Positions 1-10,838 are shown, counted from the stretch's first letter. The stretch: DNA of 64,000 bases from Nannochloropsis oceanica (GCA_004519485.1 CP038113.1:144501-208500); one strand, 5' to 3'. Program-made: numbers and translations. The notes: generated by a model not told the origin, from the letters alone.

Positions 1-2212
1 AGAGAGGGAAGAGGATAAGGGTTGTTCCATGTTAAAATGCGGTTGTATGGGGCGTGGCTAGATGAAAAGGTCAAAGGTCAGACGACAAGGCAGTTCCAAG
101 CGATGATACGCGCCTTTTCTATTCTCCTCACCCTTACTGGCTGTAATTGTGACATCAAGGCGTAGGGCTCTCAGGAGTGCAACAAGAACCAGGCCAGTCA
201 TCGGGGAGCCCTCCATCATCACATTTCATCATCATGCCACTGCGCCGCCACACGCGGTATAGCGACAACCTAACATTAGTAGCCCTTCTCTAATGATTCT
301 CGTCCATCCACATACTCTCTCATGGAATGATGATATCGTTAAAGACCAGTAACAGGCACGCGTACTCAACCCACACCTTTATTGCCCACTAACCACCTCC
401 CTCAACCAAACCATCACTTCACTTGCCTTGAATTTACCACTCATTCTGGCTGCCGCTGCGGGCCCTAGATACCACGATGACGATGGCGCTGTGGTATGGT
501 TGGGGTGGGAAAAGGAAGATATGAGCATGCCGTGTCATGGAATGTGAAGGACAGGAGGAAAGCAAGGGTGGCTAGCAGGCGGCGAAGAAAGCGCCCCGTC
601 ACTCCGCTCGGGAGTGTTTGTCGCGCGCCCTGGTGGCGGCTTGCAAACGCGTCCGTCGCATTACTGCCATCGTTCCTCCCTGCGAAAAAAGGTGTTACCA
701 CAACACGTGAGGACACATAGTTGCCGCAACACGTCAGGACACATCAACAAGGGTTTGTCATCAAGAGGAGCCAACAAGCACAGTTTTACTTCCTCCTGGC
801 TCTTCCCTTCCTCTTCATCACGTTACGCTCGCTCAACTGCGGCATATGTTGTGGCATCTTCATCCCCCGTGCGGGTTCCACTCCTTGTACGAAGATGTAC
901 CTGTCCCAAAGGCCTGACAAATCGAGCTCATCGTCCTCCTCCCTCCCCCGTTCTTCCGGCCACCAAACCCATCTGCATCACAGGGCCTGAAAACACTATG
1001 TACGTCCCTAAGCAAGGTGACAGGCAGGTTGGCAGGGTGGTAGATTGACCAAAGAGCAGCGCTCGCACCCAAACGGATCAAATGCGCAATGTAGGCGAGC
1101 TTGTATCCCCAGATACTCGCTATATTTGCCTGCCAAGGAGTTACGCGCCCAACACTACTGCTGCTGCCATTGGATGTGGAGAGAAAGGGGATGAACGGAG
1201 TCTCTGTTTTGTGCGTTATGAGCGAGAGCAGGACGCTGTGATGATGACCTGAGCACGGTGGAACTTGTTTTTGGTGTGCCTGTGACGTGTATAGACGGTC
1301 TGGTGAGTGCCCACTGTGTCGGGCTCGCGTGGAGCAAGTCGTACAGTTTGGTCGTCGGCGCCAGGGCCTTTCTAGTGGTCTGGTCGTCGTAGCGGTGACA
1401 GGCCCTACCAGCGGTTTTTGCTTTTAAAATATACGAGCAATATCTTGTTCCATCAATTTAGCAGCAGCAGTAGTAGTAGTCGTAACGGTAGCAGCATCCA
1501 GACTGTACCCTATTTTTCATTTCACTTTTTATCTAGCACTCTTAAGTATGTTGTGAGTGACCCTATCTATCAAAAGGAGATGCACAAAAAAATCTACAAG
1601 CAAACCGGCATAAAAGGATAGAGAGAGAAGCCCGACCAGGGTCACGACCAAACGACCTTGAGTTGGTCACAGCGCGAATTCACTCAGCAGATTCTTACCG
1701 TAACCAGCAACATATCCCATCATTACAGAGGCGTTCCTCTCTAGAATGTTTGACGCCCGACGAGCGCGTGCCTGTCTCAGTCGTCCTCCTTCATTTCTGG
1801 GAGGAAGCTAAAAGCTGGGCAAAAGTGATCTGGAAAAAATTGTTCGCCGACACAGCCATAGAAAATAAGATGGTTAACGTTGGGCGGGAAAATTAAAATT
1901 ACCGCCAAAGTAAAATCAAGGGGAAGTAGAAATATGCCAAATGTAACTCATACACAGAGACTTATATATATATATATGCCAAATGTAACTCATACACAGA
2001 GACTATGAGAACTTCTCTTTTCAAGAAAGGAAAAATCAGCCGGCGGAATTTGAAACCAAGAAAAGAACAACAAGAAGTAAAATACAAACGTCCAAATTAT
2101 AATTATCTGTTTAGTGTTTCTCGTCTTCTTTCTATATCTCAAAGGAATTGCGGAGAGCATCCCTCGAAAAAAAATTCGCTATTCCTCTTAGAGTGCTCCT
2201 TCTAACTCCCGC
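1..2212. other. Stretch with no supportable gene
   Basis: No reading frame here has a recognisable domain or convincing codon pattern, and no tRNA- or rRNA-like structure was seen. The open frames between 465 and 1081 are Ser/Arg-rich and overlap on both strands, which suggests chance. A 56-codon plus-strand frame at 1082-1252, starting MRNVGELVSP, is the least chance-like but has no known match. From about 1420 to 2200 the DNA is AT-richer than the genes that follow. Confidence 0.5.
1933..2004. repeat. Two 30-bp direct repeats around a TA run
   Basis: A 30-bp unit (tatgccaaatg...cagagact) occurs at 1933-1962 and again at 1975-2004 with no mismatch that I can see. The copies are separated by a short TA dinucleotide run, so the whole looks like a local duplication mediated by the TA tract. 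No gene overlaps it. Confidence 0.85.
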
Positions 2213-2885
2213 TCACTTCTTCGGAAGCCCCAACATCTTTTGTGCGTCCGTCTGCGCACACTGCGCCTTGCAGTCTTGCAGACAGTCCGACCGTGTCCTC
2301 ACATTCACGCCCTTGGGCTTGAGGCAAAAATAGATGCACTGATTCAGACATTTCTCGTACACCGGATCCTTCTTCGTGCCAAGGCGGGCCGGGTCCTGTT
2401 GAAGGGGTGGAGGAGAGAAAAATGAGAGAGAAAGAAGAAGTAGAGTTTTGGCTAGTGAAAGTGATAGATGAAGAAGAATAGGCACTTACCACTGCTTGCG
2501 CGGCACCGGCACCGGCACCCACCGTCAATACTAGTGGCGTCAATAAACTCAAGGCAATTTGGGGGATCCATGCGCGGCGCGTCGTCATGTCATTTTTCTC
2601 AGCGTGAAGTGCGCTGCAAGACCCCGGTGGCGGGGCTGTCCGCAGATAAAACGCGGCCGTACCCAGCAAGCCCACCACCAACAGAAACGTTGCGAGGACT
2701 CGACGACCTAAAGAAGCGTGCGTGTGTGGGAGGGATGGGGCACAAAGTCCTTGGTGGTAAGCCTGTGCGTGCTCGCGTGCCCTCGACAATGCAAACGGGG
2801 TGCGACACACACTCTGGGTGACTGGGCGAGTAACTCAAGGCGACTGCCTGTGCAAGGCAGATAAAGTACCCCTACCTTGAAACAT
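2213..2885 (-). CDS. Cysteine-rich small protein, probably thylakoid lumen (three exons)
   Basis: Unrecognised protein of about 136 residues. The model is exon 1 at 2885-2876 (10 nt, MFQG), exon 2 at 2707-2490 and exon 3 at 2395-2213, with GT-AG introns and matching phases. Exon 2 opens with RRVLATFLLVVGLLG followed by TAAFYLR, a signal peptide ending in an AF motif as in secondary-plastid preproteins. Further on, TTRRAWIPQ, a hydrophobic stretch and GAAQA look like a twin-arginine thylakoid signal with an AxA cleavage site. The mature part of about 60 residues carries two cysteine clusters, CLNQCIYFC and CLQDCKAQC, suggesting disulphides or metal binding, and ends KMLGLPKK. Exons 2 and 3 are well supported. 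The 10-nt first exon is an inference from phase and from the lack of another ATG in frame: the frame extends to 2810 but only from a GTG. Confidence 0.72.
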
Positions 2886-3170
2886 GCTGAAGAGGAGTTA
2901 GAAGATGTTAAGGGGCCTGAGGTGTAGAGATTTGGTGTTGTGCTGTGAGTGGGTGGGTTGGGAAGGGGCAAGCAAGAAATTAGTGATGACGACGGTCGGA
3001 TGATGGTGGCGAAGGGTAGTATCGTATATATATCACGTTGAGTAATAAAGACGCAGTGGACACAGCGGACTAACTCTCCGCATGTATGCCTCAATAAATT
3101 TCAGCATCGTCCTCACATGTTGCTGTCCCAGAGGCCCAAAGGGACACAGGCACAGGCACGCAAGCTACGC

Positions 3171-3178
3171 TATAAAAG
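3171..3178 (+). promoter_or_regulatory. TATA-like box upstream of TAF7
   Basis: TATAAAAG lies 86 bp before the TAF7 start codon, in a GC-rich setting. The spacing would fit a TATA box with a short 5' leader of about 60 bases. It is a sequence match only. Confidence 0.4.
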
Positions 3179-3263
3179 TCGGGACGGTCGTTCATCTGAA
3201 ACGAGCGATTTCTATGCCGCCATAACTCAACATTTACTTTCTTATCCTTCATAACACGCAACG

Positions 3264-5007
3264 ATGACAAGCGTAGCCATGAGCGGCCACTACGTGCAGC
3301 AGGCGCAGGCCTTTGTGCTGCGGTTGCCGGAGCACCTAGAGGAGAGCGTACGAGCCCGGCTCAAGACGGGAGGCATGGACGGGGTGCAACTAACAGCCAG
3401 GCCGGACGGCTTCGAGGGTTTACGTGAGTGTTGTAGGGAAGGGAGGGGGGCGGGAGGGTTGTGTCCATCGGCTTAGGGAGGTACTGTTTCCGGAGGGCTG
3501 AGTTGAACGTGGAGGGAGCTGAGTGTGGATCGATAAAGCCCTTCCTGTGTCTTCCAAACCCCTACCCCTCCCTCGCTACTCCTTCGTCTTTTGGTTTGAT
3601 GACAGGCGTTCTTATTTGCGTGTCAACCATTAAGTTCATATTCATCTACAATCTTCATCGCTAATCGACAATTTACTTTACTGATATGCACACAACACAG
3701 CTGAGTACGCAGTGCAGAGGGGAGGCTTGTTGGAGCTGAGGCTTGGGGCACGAAAGGCCACGGAAGACGCGCCCGATGGAGGAGAATATGACGACGAAGA
3801 GGAGGAGCATGAACCACGAGTCTTCCCCGCACGTTTGGTGAATTTGCCTTGTGTGGTGGAGATGCACAAGACGGTGGATTACGTAACGCTCTTTAAGAGC
3901 GGGGATGTTGGGCAAATGGTGGTAGTCTACGCGAACGAAACCGAGCTCCTCGAAGACCTCCGACGCGAAGAGGAAGAACGGGACAAGATTCGTCAAAAGG
4001 GAGGAAGGGACGGACAGGCCGATGCTGAATTGCGTGTCAGGCAGCAGCTCAACTACTACCACTCTGGCCTTACCCCACCCACTACCAACATCGTCCGACG
4101 GCGCTTCGCCGAGACCCGCCTGCACGGCCCGTACCCCCCCGCCGTCGTCGCCAAGGTCCAACGCGAATTGGCTGCGCACGTGGCAGCACTGGAGGAGAAG
4201 AGGGAGGTGGCTGAAGTGGTGGAAGATGTGGTTGAATTCGAAGACTATATGGCGGACATGCACGGCCAGCCTGTCACCATTGCAGAGGACTCGGCCCAGT
4301 GGCTCGAGCACCCCGAGCTACTCATCCATCGACCAGTCGTCCTTGCCCCCGATGACCCAGCTTTTTTTTCAGTGGCCGCTGCTGTCTCCGCGGCTGCAAC
4401 TGGTGCTGCTGCTCCTGCTACCGGCAATGATGGGGCTCACTTGGTTGAGGCTGCTGCTCTTCAGCAGGCCACGTCGGTGATGGCGGGGAAAGGCGGACGG
4501 CGCGGTGGTGGAGGGGGAGGGCGAGGGCAGGGAGGAGGAGGGTCGTCAAGTGGGCGAGTAGGGAGAGGAAGAGGAGCTGGCCGGGGTGGTGGACGCCGGA
4601 ACCGTGGGCAACAACAGGGGGTTGGGCCTGCGTCTCCTGGTGCGGCTGCTGCTGCGGTTGCTGTTGCTGGCCCAGTTGGTGGGAATGAAGATATAGGCGG
4701 CCCGTTGATCATGGTGGAGCCACCAGGAGGACCACCGACGTACGGGGAGATGCAACCTCCTCCCCCTCCTCCTTCGCACCGACGGCAGAAGGACCCAAGG
4801 GAGAGGGAGAAGGACAGTCGCAATCTGGGGGGGCAACGCGTAGGTGGTCGGGTGATCACGGGAAATGTTCCTGCGCCAGACTTGCCGCCTGATCCTGATT
4901 TTGATAATGCCTTTTTAGGGGAGGATGGGGAGGATGATTTCCTGGACTTCTTGGAAGGGGGCGTGGGGGAAGAAGGGGGGTTGATGGACGAGGGGCTGCT
5001 TGATTAA
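3264..5007 (+). CDS. TAF7: Transcription initiation factor TFIID subunit 7
   Basis: TAF7 is a TFIID subunit that binds TAF1 and takes part in RNA polymerase II preinitiation complex assembly in the nucleus. Two exons, 3264-3423 and 3701-5007, joined across a 277-bp GTGAGT...AG intron in phase 1, give 488 residues. The N-terminal half matches the TAFII55 domain: a start FVLRLPEHL, then LVNLPCVVEMHKTVDY and FKSGDVGQMVVVY. Residues from roughly 250 on are unusual. They hold Ala-rich runs, then a Gly/Arg-rich block (4480-4610) like the RGG boxes of RNA-binding proteins, a proline run, and an acidic end (FLGEDGEDDFLDFLEG). The acidic tail is common in TAF7; the RGG block is not known to me in this family. 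The start is the first ATG after the TATA-like box. It is convergent with the next gene. Confidence 0.93.
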
Positions 5008-5810
5008 CCCTATCTTTCCTTCCTTTTTCCCCCCCGTAATAACTCTCCAACCGATGTACCTCGCTCAGTGTAAAAAGTTGCTCCGGCTTGTGCAGAAACA
5101 TTGAATACAAGACACAGCCAATGACATTTCCACCTGTCAAGCAGTTATGGCAGCAGCTGGACGACGAAGAGCAGCGCGCTGGACAGTGAAATGAAATGTG
5201 AGGCGGTAGCATAGAGTCCCTTCGACAAGGACTTTGGTTTGCGAACGCATTAGCTTCGACAGGTGATTGTGAAGCTTGTGCTATCCGCGCCTGCTTAGTT
5301 GCAGCAGTAGCAGCAGCTGTGGTAGTAGCATGGGTAGCGCGGTGGACGGCAGAGACGCAACACGATGACGCTGCATTGGGGCTCATGGGCCTTGATTGGT
5401 CACGAGGTACTCGATTAGTTCGCGTCTTCTTGGTCGTTTTAGCAGCAGCAGCAGACCGATGTTGGGGATGAAGGAGGGGAGGAGGATAAGATCATGGAAG
5501 ATGTGCATACAAAACTTTTGTATAAAACCGACTTTTATTATCATAACACACGCAAGTGCAAGAAAATAAATTACTAGTGAGGCAAATCTTATGCCGAGAA
5601 CAATCAATTTGCGATTGATTTTTTAGTCAGTGGTCCTACGTTATATATTAAGTTGTCTGTTGTGTCGACAACTGCCTTAATTAAGAACATGGAACTGGCA
5701 TCGGTCCTTTATCTGCGAGTTATCGTCTTATCTGTGTGTTTGGCTGTTGTTTTTGTACAATACATACTACTACTCTATAAGTTTTCTTTTGTCTCACTTG
5801 TCTTGTTCCT
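5008..5810. other. Convergent 3' ends, no gene seen
   Basis: Lies between the TAF7 stop and the 3' end of the next minus-strand locus. It is AT-rich after 5500. Frames in it are short and fit no family. Confidence 0.6.
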
Positions 5811-6684
5811 TCACTTTTTGGTCTGTATCCCGTCGTAACCAGGCCTCGGTAAAGATGCCTGTTGTCTTCGTGTTGTGGAGCTGCTCAGGGTCGACATGGT
5901 ACGCCGTAATATCTTGTGCGCCGCAGCGTTCTGCAAATACGCCTGAAATGTGCAGGCGGGCACGTCCAGCAGCTTTGTGAGCTGCGTGTTGTCCAGGCCC
6001 TTCTGCTTCGTGAGGTACACACATGCCTGACTCACGGCTCGGACATAAATTTCCTCATGCCGACATATATATTGTATAAGCGCTTGAAGTTCGCTTCGAA
6101 CAATGCCAACGAAGCCACAGGAACTTTCTCCGAGCCCGCAACCCAAAGAAATGCACCACCGCCATCTGCCCCATCTCCTTCCCCTCCTTATCTCCTCCCA
6201 CCACCGGCTCTTCCGCCACCTTTTCTATCCGGCAAGGCCATTTTGGGCAGTCTCTCGAAGCGCGTCCACGCCAACGTCCCCACTCCATTTCCTGCTGCAG
6301 AGTGCTCCTTCCAAGTGCCTTCTTTTCCACGACCGCAGCTGCTACGAGATGTGGGCTGTTAGGATCTCCGTCTCCAGATGGACGCTGCTGCTGCTGGTAC
6401 AGTTGATCCTCCTTATCCATACATTTACTGCTGGTGCTTGCAGTCCCACGCAGCCTCCTCTCGTTTGGGCTTTCCTTCTCCACGCTCCCCGGATCCCGCA
6501 CCCGCCGTCGACGACTCTCGCCTTCTCCCTCCCCATCATCCTTCTGCTTCGTCTCTACAACCCCAGTCTTCTTCTTCTCTTCGTTCTTTTCGTCGCCGAT
6601 CTCGACCTCTTTGAGTATTATGTTTTCAAGGTCTTGGTCTTGTGTTGATGGGCCTTGGTCTTTACTCTTTTCATCAATGTCCAT
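5811..6684 (-). CDS. Unresolved protein gene, exon structure uncertain
   Basis: Unrecognised. A frame starting ATG at 6684 (MDIDEKSKDQ) begins 96 bp after the stop of the upstream PDZ gene, is highly charged (Glu/Lys/Arg-rich) and runs to 6055. A second frame, about 6190-5811, lacks its own ATG but holds a helical-looking stretch, IVRSELQALIQYICRHEE followed by VRAVSQACVYLTKQKG and LTKLLDVPACTFQAYL, that looks more like a folded domain than the first part. An intron probably joins the two, but I found no donor/acceptor pair with good consensus. A third minus-strand frame over 5794-6024 (ITAYHVDPEQLHNT) is also open. The helical part resembles a small all-alpha DNA-binding or histone-fold type domain only in a general way. 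Treat the limits as the envelope of the locus, not as a CDS. Confidence 0.35.
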
Positions 6685-6780
6685 CTCCCCCCGCGCTCCC
6701 AGCCCAGCTGGTGAGATAGCTGGGTTGAGGTCGTGACTGAAGTGCTGGTGCTGCTGGTGCTGCAGGTGCTGCTATCTCGG

Positions 6781-8296
6781 CTAACGGTTGCAGTGTGGCG
6801 TGTTGCTCGCCGTGTTGGCGCTGCTGCTATCAGTGCACACAGTCGAGGACAAGGATGACGACGAGGAAGTAGTTGCACCCTGAGCAACAATATCGGCACC
6901 AGGAGTAGCACTGTCACTAACAGCAGCAGCAACAGCGTCATCATCAGCAGCAGCGGCAGCAACAGTGACAACAGAGCCTGTGGTACCCTCATACGTGGTC
7001 TGCCGCGGAAGGCTGCGGGCGAAAATAAATTCCAGCGTCATAGAAGGGTCAATTTCTTTCCTCGCCCTGAGCAAATCCTGCAAGGTCGACATCAGCTCCG
7101 CGCACGGCATGCCCGTCACATCCCTTCCCTCCACCTTGGTGATACAATCACCCGCTCGCACCCCAGCCCTGTAGCCTGACCCCTCTTCCCCAACCGCTGA
7201 CACAGACAACACATGCCGGTGCCGACCTCCAACAAGTAACATCGCATTAGTTACCGTGATACCCACCTGACCCATCCAGGGAACCGCACAACGCACAAAG
7301 TACCACTTCGGGTCGTCGTGAAAACGCAACGGTCCCATGTCCTCCTTTTTTCCATGCCCCTTCCCTCCTGCTTCCTCTCCTTTCGCCCGCTGGACAGCCA
7401 TCATGAACAGTTCAAATTCCTCAAGATCCGAGTACTGCGGGGGATTGTCTTCCCCCTCTTTCTCTGTGCCAGATTCCTGGTCACTCCCGCCACCACCGAC
7501 ATCTCGGGCTGCTGCTGCTGCTACTACTACTTTGTCGGATTCCCCTGGCAATGGAATGCCAGCCAGCAGGATGATGGAAGCAGCAGCTTCATTGCGCTTG
7601 GCAGTAGCGGCCGTCCGGACAAGCAAGGCCGAGGCTTCGCTGATGTCCAAAACGGGTGAGGGACAGGCGGCCGGAGGTCCCTGTTCCTCTTTCTGCTGCT
7701 GCTGTTGCAATCTCCGCTGCTGCTGCTTCAGCTGTCGTTGTTTGACCTGTTGCTCGGACTCCTGCAGCTGTTGCTGAAATTGTACGGTGTTGAATAGCTC
7801 AGTGGCGGCAGCAGGGTCGAGTTCTTGAGCGTGGGTCATTGTTTGGGAGGAGGCCGCGCGTTGTGCACCCCCTGAGGCGACCAGCATATCACTATTTTGT
7901 CGGTTTCCTTGGGTGATGGCCAGGTCCACTGCCCGCGCTAAGGATAGGGCGAAGTCTCGTTTGTGTTCCCAGAGGATACGCTTCCCTACAAATTGCTGCA
8001 CGGTATGAGAGGGATTCCACCGGGAGCGGATGTATTCGAGCACATCTAGAAGGTCGTCTAGTTCTTGGTCGGGAGGAGGGTGAGGGGGATGCTGTAGCTG
8101 CAGCTGTTGGTGACGGTGCGGATTGTGGTGGTGATGAAAAGACAGGTGGTGCTGCTGTGGTAAGGAGTGATGGGAAAATTTACTGTGGTGCCGATTGTGA
8201 TGGTGGTGTTGATGCTGCAGCTGTTGATGCTGCTGGTGCTGGCGCTGCTGGTGTTTTTGTTTTTCTTGTTGCTGTTCCAGTTGGGGGGGGAGGAGG

Positions 8297-8335
<39 letters not shown>

Positions 8336-8724
8336 GATGTGTGGGTATACGCATGATGGTGCACGGCCGCTCGGTGGCTATGCTGTTGCTGCTGCTCCTG
8401 CCGCTGCAGTTGATGCTGCATGGTTCCGGCGTTGTGTTGTTGGTGATCTGGATGCTGGGGGTTTTGTTGGTGCTGTTGCTTAGGTCGCCTGTGTATTGTG
8501 TGTATTTTCGCGCGAGTATCGTCATTTTTCAGTGTAGAAAAGTCTGATGCCGTGGTACGAAGGCCTGTCTGCTGCTTGTCCCATGTTATGGGTCCTCCGA
8601 ATGACTCAATGTAAAGCGGCAGCTGGGAGACCGGCGCGTCCAACTTCATCCAGCGTCGATTACCTTGTCGTCGCGGGTAAATGAGGCAAAGCGCAGGGAA
8701 CCCTACCTGCCAGCCGAAGCTCAT
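6781..8724 (-). CDS. PDZ-domain protein with Gln/His-rich N-terminal region
   Basis: Single frame of 647 residues from ATG (MSFGWQVGF). Residues about 80-220 are dominated by Gln and His, including a (CTG/CAG) run at 8300-8335 that encodes 12 or more Gln and HHHH clusters. A conserved-looking segment follows (ELDDLLDVLEYIRSRW... GKRILWEHKRDFALSLARAV), then Gln- and Ser-rich linkers. Near residues 490-580 there is a PDZ-like fold: WYFVRCAVPW, GQVGITVTNAM, GSGYRAGVRAGDCITKVEGR, MPCAELMSTLQDLL. The GxxAGVRxGDxI pattern matches PDZ carboxylate-loop and beta-strand elements. The C-terminus is Ala/Ser-rich. The function is unknown; PDZ domains bind C-terminal peptides, and low-complexity Gln/His regions often drive condensation, so a scaffold role is an inference. 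No signal peptide or membrane segment was seen. Confidence 0.8.
8293..8336. repeat. (CTG)n microsatellite coding for poly-Gln
   Basis: A pure run of CTG triplets on the plus strand, CAG on the coding strand of the PDZ gene. It is likely to vary in length between strains. Confidence 0.9.
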
Positions 8725-9721
8725 GAGTCAATCGGTTTTTGTATATTATGGTTCGCCGACCTCATCTCATCGGTGCGCTATTCTCCCCTTCCCACTTACA
8801 CCCACATATCGTCCCTGATTAAATGGACATTCAAATATGGCTCGTACCTGAACATATGAGAATGTAGCCCGAGTGAGCACTGGCTTACAGTATTGGGCAT
8901 TTGTGCTGATTGTAAAAGTGTCAGGAAGAAGGCAGTCTCACTGGATAATCCAGGAGATGTTGCTTGACCTCTTTTCAGGTCGTCATGGGGCTTCTGTCTC
9001 TTGACACCTAGTCTGTGGAGTGTGATGGGCATTAAGGGGATGGGAAAAGTGAGCCACGTGGAACCACTGACAATCAATTTGTGTCGCACCAGACGGTAGC
9101 TTTGGAGGGCAATAAAAGCGGTTCACGGGGTCATCGGTTCATCGATTTATCGGCATGGGCGCCCGACACAAACTGAGGAGTTTTAGCGAAGGCCATGTTG
9201 CAACTCCTTACGATGGACTGAGTGATGGGAGGTATATCTGCGCGTGTGCGTACTTCTCATTAAGTTATGGTGGAAGGCATGGGAGAGAAAGCAAAGCCAA
9301 CTTGGGAGCTTTTCCTGAAGGTGGAACACCCATGAAAGGCAGAATGAAAGACACAGTGAATAGTTCAACAGTTGTACTATTATACAACTATTCACTGAAT
9401 TTCGCTTTCTCTCGCATTTGCCGCCCTTATTTACGACCATCCCTTCCCTTCTTTACATTGATTGCCTTGCTGATGTGACCACTCATGTGGGCAGCGCCCT
9501 TTTTTGTTTAAACTTGTATGACTCACTCTCTGCCCACAGGTGTGCGAGATCTTGATAATTCCGACGCGCTTTCGTCGTGATGGCGCCATCACCCCTACTG
9601 AGCGAAACAGGGACAAGTGAACTAACTGTCCAATCGACATTGGCGACGTCCTTTTTCGAGTGAATTTCTTCTCCTCGAGCTTGTCCTAATTCTTCTGCTG
9701 CATACAATCACGGTCGGGATG
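8725..9721. other. Intergenic stretch, no clear gene
   Basis: Upstream of the PDZ gene. A minus-strand frame 9707-9483 (MYAAEELGQARGEEIHSKKD) is followed by a good donor, GTGAGT at about 9525, and could be a first exon, but I found no convincing second exon. Frames on the plus strand are weak. A hairpin-forming inverted repeat sits at 9354-9397. Confidence 0.45.
9354..9397. repeat. Inverted repeat with 12-bp perfect arms
   Basis: CAGTGAATAGTT at 9354-9365 and its exact complement AACTATTCACTG at 9386-9397 flank a 20-bp loop, which itself contains the short palindrome caacagttg. It could be a hairpin in a 3' end or a remnant of a small transposon. No flanking target-site duplication was recognised. 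Confidence 0.75.
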
Positions 9722-10051
9722 ATGCAGCTCGAGCAAGCTGAAGCTGACGGCAAAGAAGGTAAATAGCAGCACCTATCGCGGCTCCTGAAGACGATGCGCC
9801 TCCATTACAACGATTGCTGTGGCTGCAGGATCAGCAACAACAACGACAGTGGCGCCTCGATGAGACGTTGTCTGTAGACGAGTTAGGTCCCATCATAATC
9901 AATGCGAGTGGGACCACGTGTCGCATCAAAAATTGGGGTCGGCTGAGTAAGTTGGAGCAAGAACGTTGGTCGGATAGGCAAGCGGAATCAAGAACGCATA
10001 GCGGCCTTGAATAGGGAAACTGGAGATGATAGCAGAGGGACACAGCTGTAA
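9722..10051 (+). pseudogene. Broken copy of a small conserved eukaryotic protein
   Basis: Three reading frames in series look like one small protein. A start at 9722 (MQLEQAEADGKE) is followed in another frame by an acidic, then Gln-rich stretch and DELGPIIINASGTTCRIKNW; a third frame holds RIGKRNQERIAALNR and ends at a TAA at 10049-10051. The combination GTxxRIxNW, then a Glu/Lys helix, then RNxERIAAL is one I recall from small uncharacterised eukaryotic proteins, where it forms one continuous motif. Between the first two frames lies the 8-base segment gtaaatag; between the last two, a net shift near 9960. No intron of normal size explains either change. It is either a decayed gene, a gene with assembly errors, or one with introns I failed to see. 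Confidence 0.45.
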
Positions 10052-10410
10052 AGTTAGACAGAACAAAGATGTAAATGATGTACACAATTCCGGAGTCGTC
10101 GCACGACATATCAAAGGTCGAGTTTTCCTCTAAAACCGTGAAAAGGTGAGATTATTCTTTGACTTGTTTGCACTCACTGCAACAGATCTTTGTTCTACTC
10201 CCGAACTTAAGACATCATTAAAATCGGCGCCTCATCTGTCCGTTTTCAATCAGGGGCTAGGGTGACAGCGCTTCAAGCGTCATGTCATAAATCCAGCTGC
10301 TCCTTCTGCTCACATTTCTGCCAATGCTCGTGCACATTCACCCCTGAGCTTTCACATTTTTATCTTTTGCTGTCAAAACGTTCGGATAGCTTTTTCTCAA
10401 CCATCATAGC

Positions 10411-10755
10411 CTACGCCCATTTCCAGCACCTCCGATCCTCCTCCCTACCGTCATCGTCACTCTCATCATGGTTTGACCACCGCTTCATAGAACCTTGACC
10501 CTCTAAGGCGGCAAAGTCACCCGAGTCATACGCAGGGAATGCCTCCTCATCATCTGGTTTGGATATCAATTCCTCCTCTTCAAAATGCTGTAAGCTCAAA
10601 TGCGGCAATCGCAAGCTGGGTGTCACACTCTTCCTCTCTACCTCTTCCTCCGCAGCTTGCGCTGTACCGCGTACCGACGGAACACGCGGAAATTGTGTCA
10701 AGCCAGTCGTATACATCAACCCATCAATACGGGCCGATGCTATCATCGTGTTCAT
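10411..10755 (-). CDS. Hypothetical acidic protein or extra 3' exon
   Basis: Unrecognised 114-codon frame from an ATG (MNTMIASARIDGLMYTTG) to a TGA. The middle is acidic (EEEELISKPDDEEAF, HDESDDDG). It lies 118 bp downstream of the stop of the DUF1275 gene on the same strand, so it could be a separate small gene, its 3' UTR, or an alternative last exon. The codon pattern is better than chance but there is no domain match. A (CAG)n run at about 10808-10840 separates the two. Confidence 0.3.
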   Translation of the reverse strand: MNTMIASARIDGLMYTTGLTQFPRVPSVRGTAQAAEEEVERKSVTPSLRLPHLSLQHFEEEELISKPDDEEAFPAYDSGDFAALEGQGSMKRWSNHDESDDDGREEDRRCWKWA

Positions 10756-10806
10756 TGTCTCGGGCGTCCTCTCTATCTCAATATTCCGAACGCTTCCTTT
10801 TTTGTT

Positions 10807-10838
<32 letters not shown>

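Noticed and set aside
4461-4859. Pro/Ser-rich minus-strand frame of 132 codons
   Set aside because: Antisense shadow of the Gly/Arg-rich TAF7 tail.
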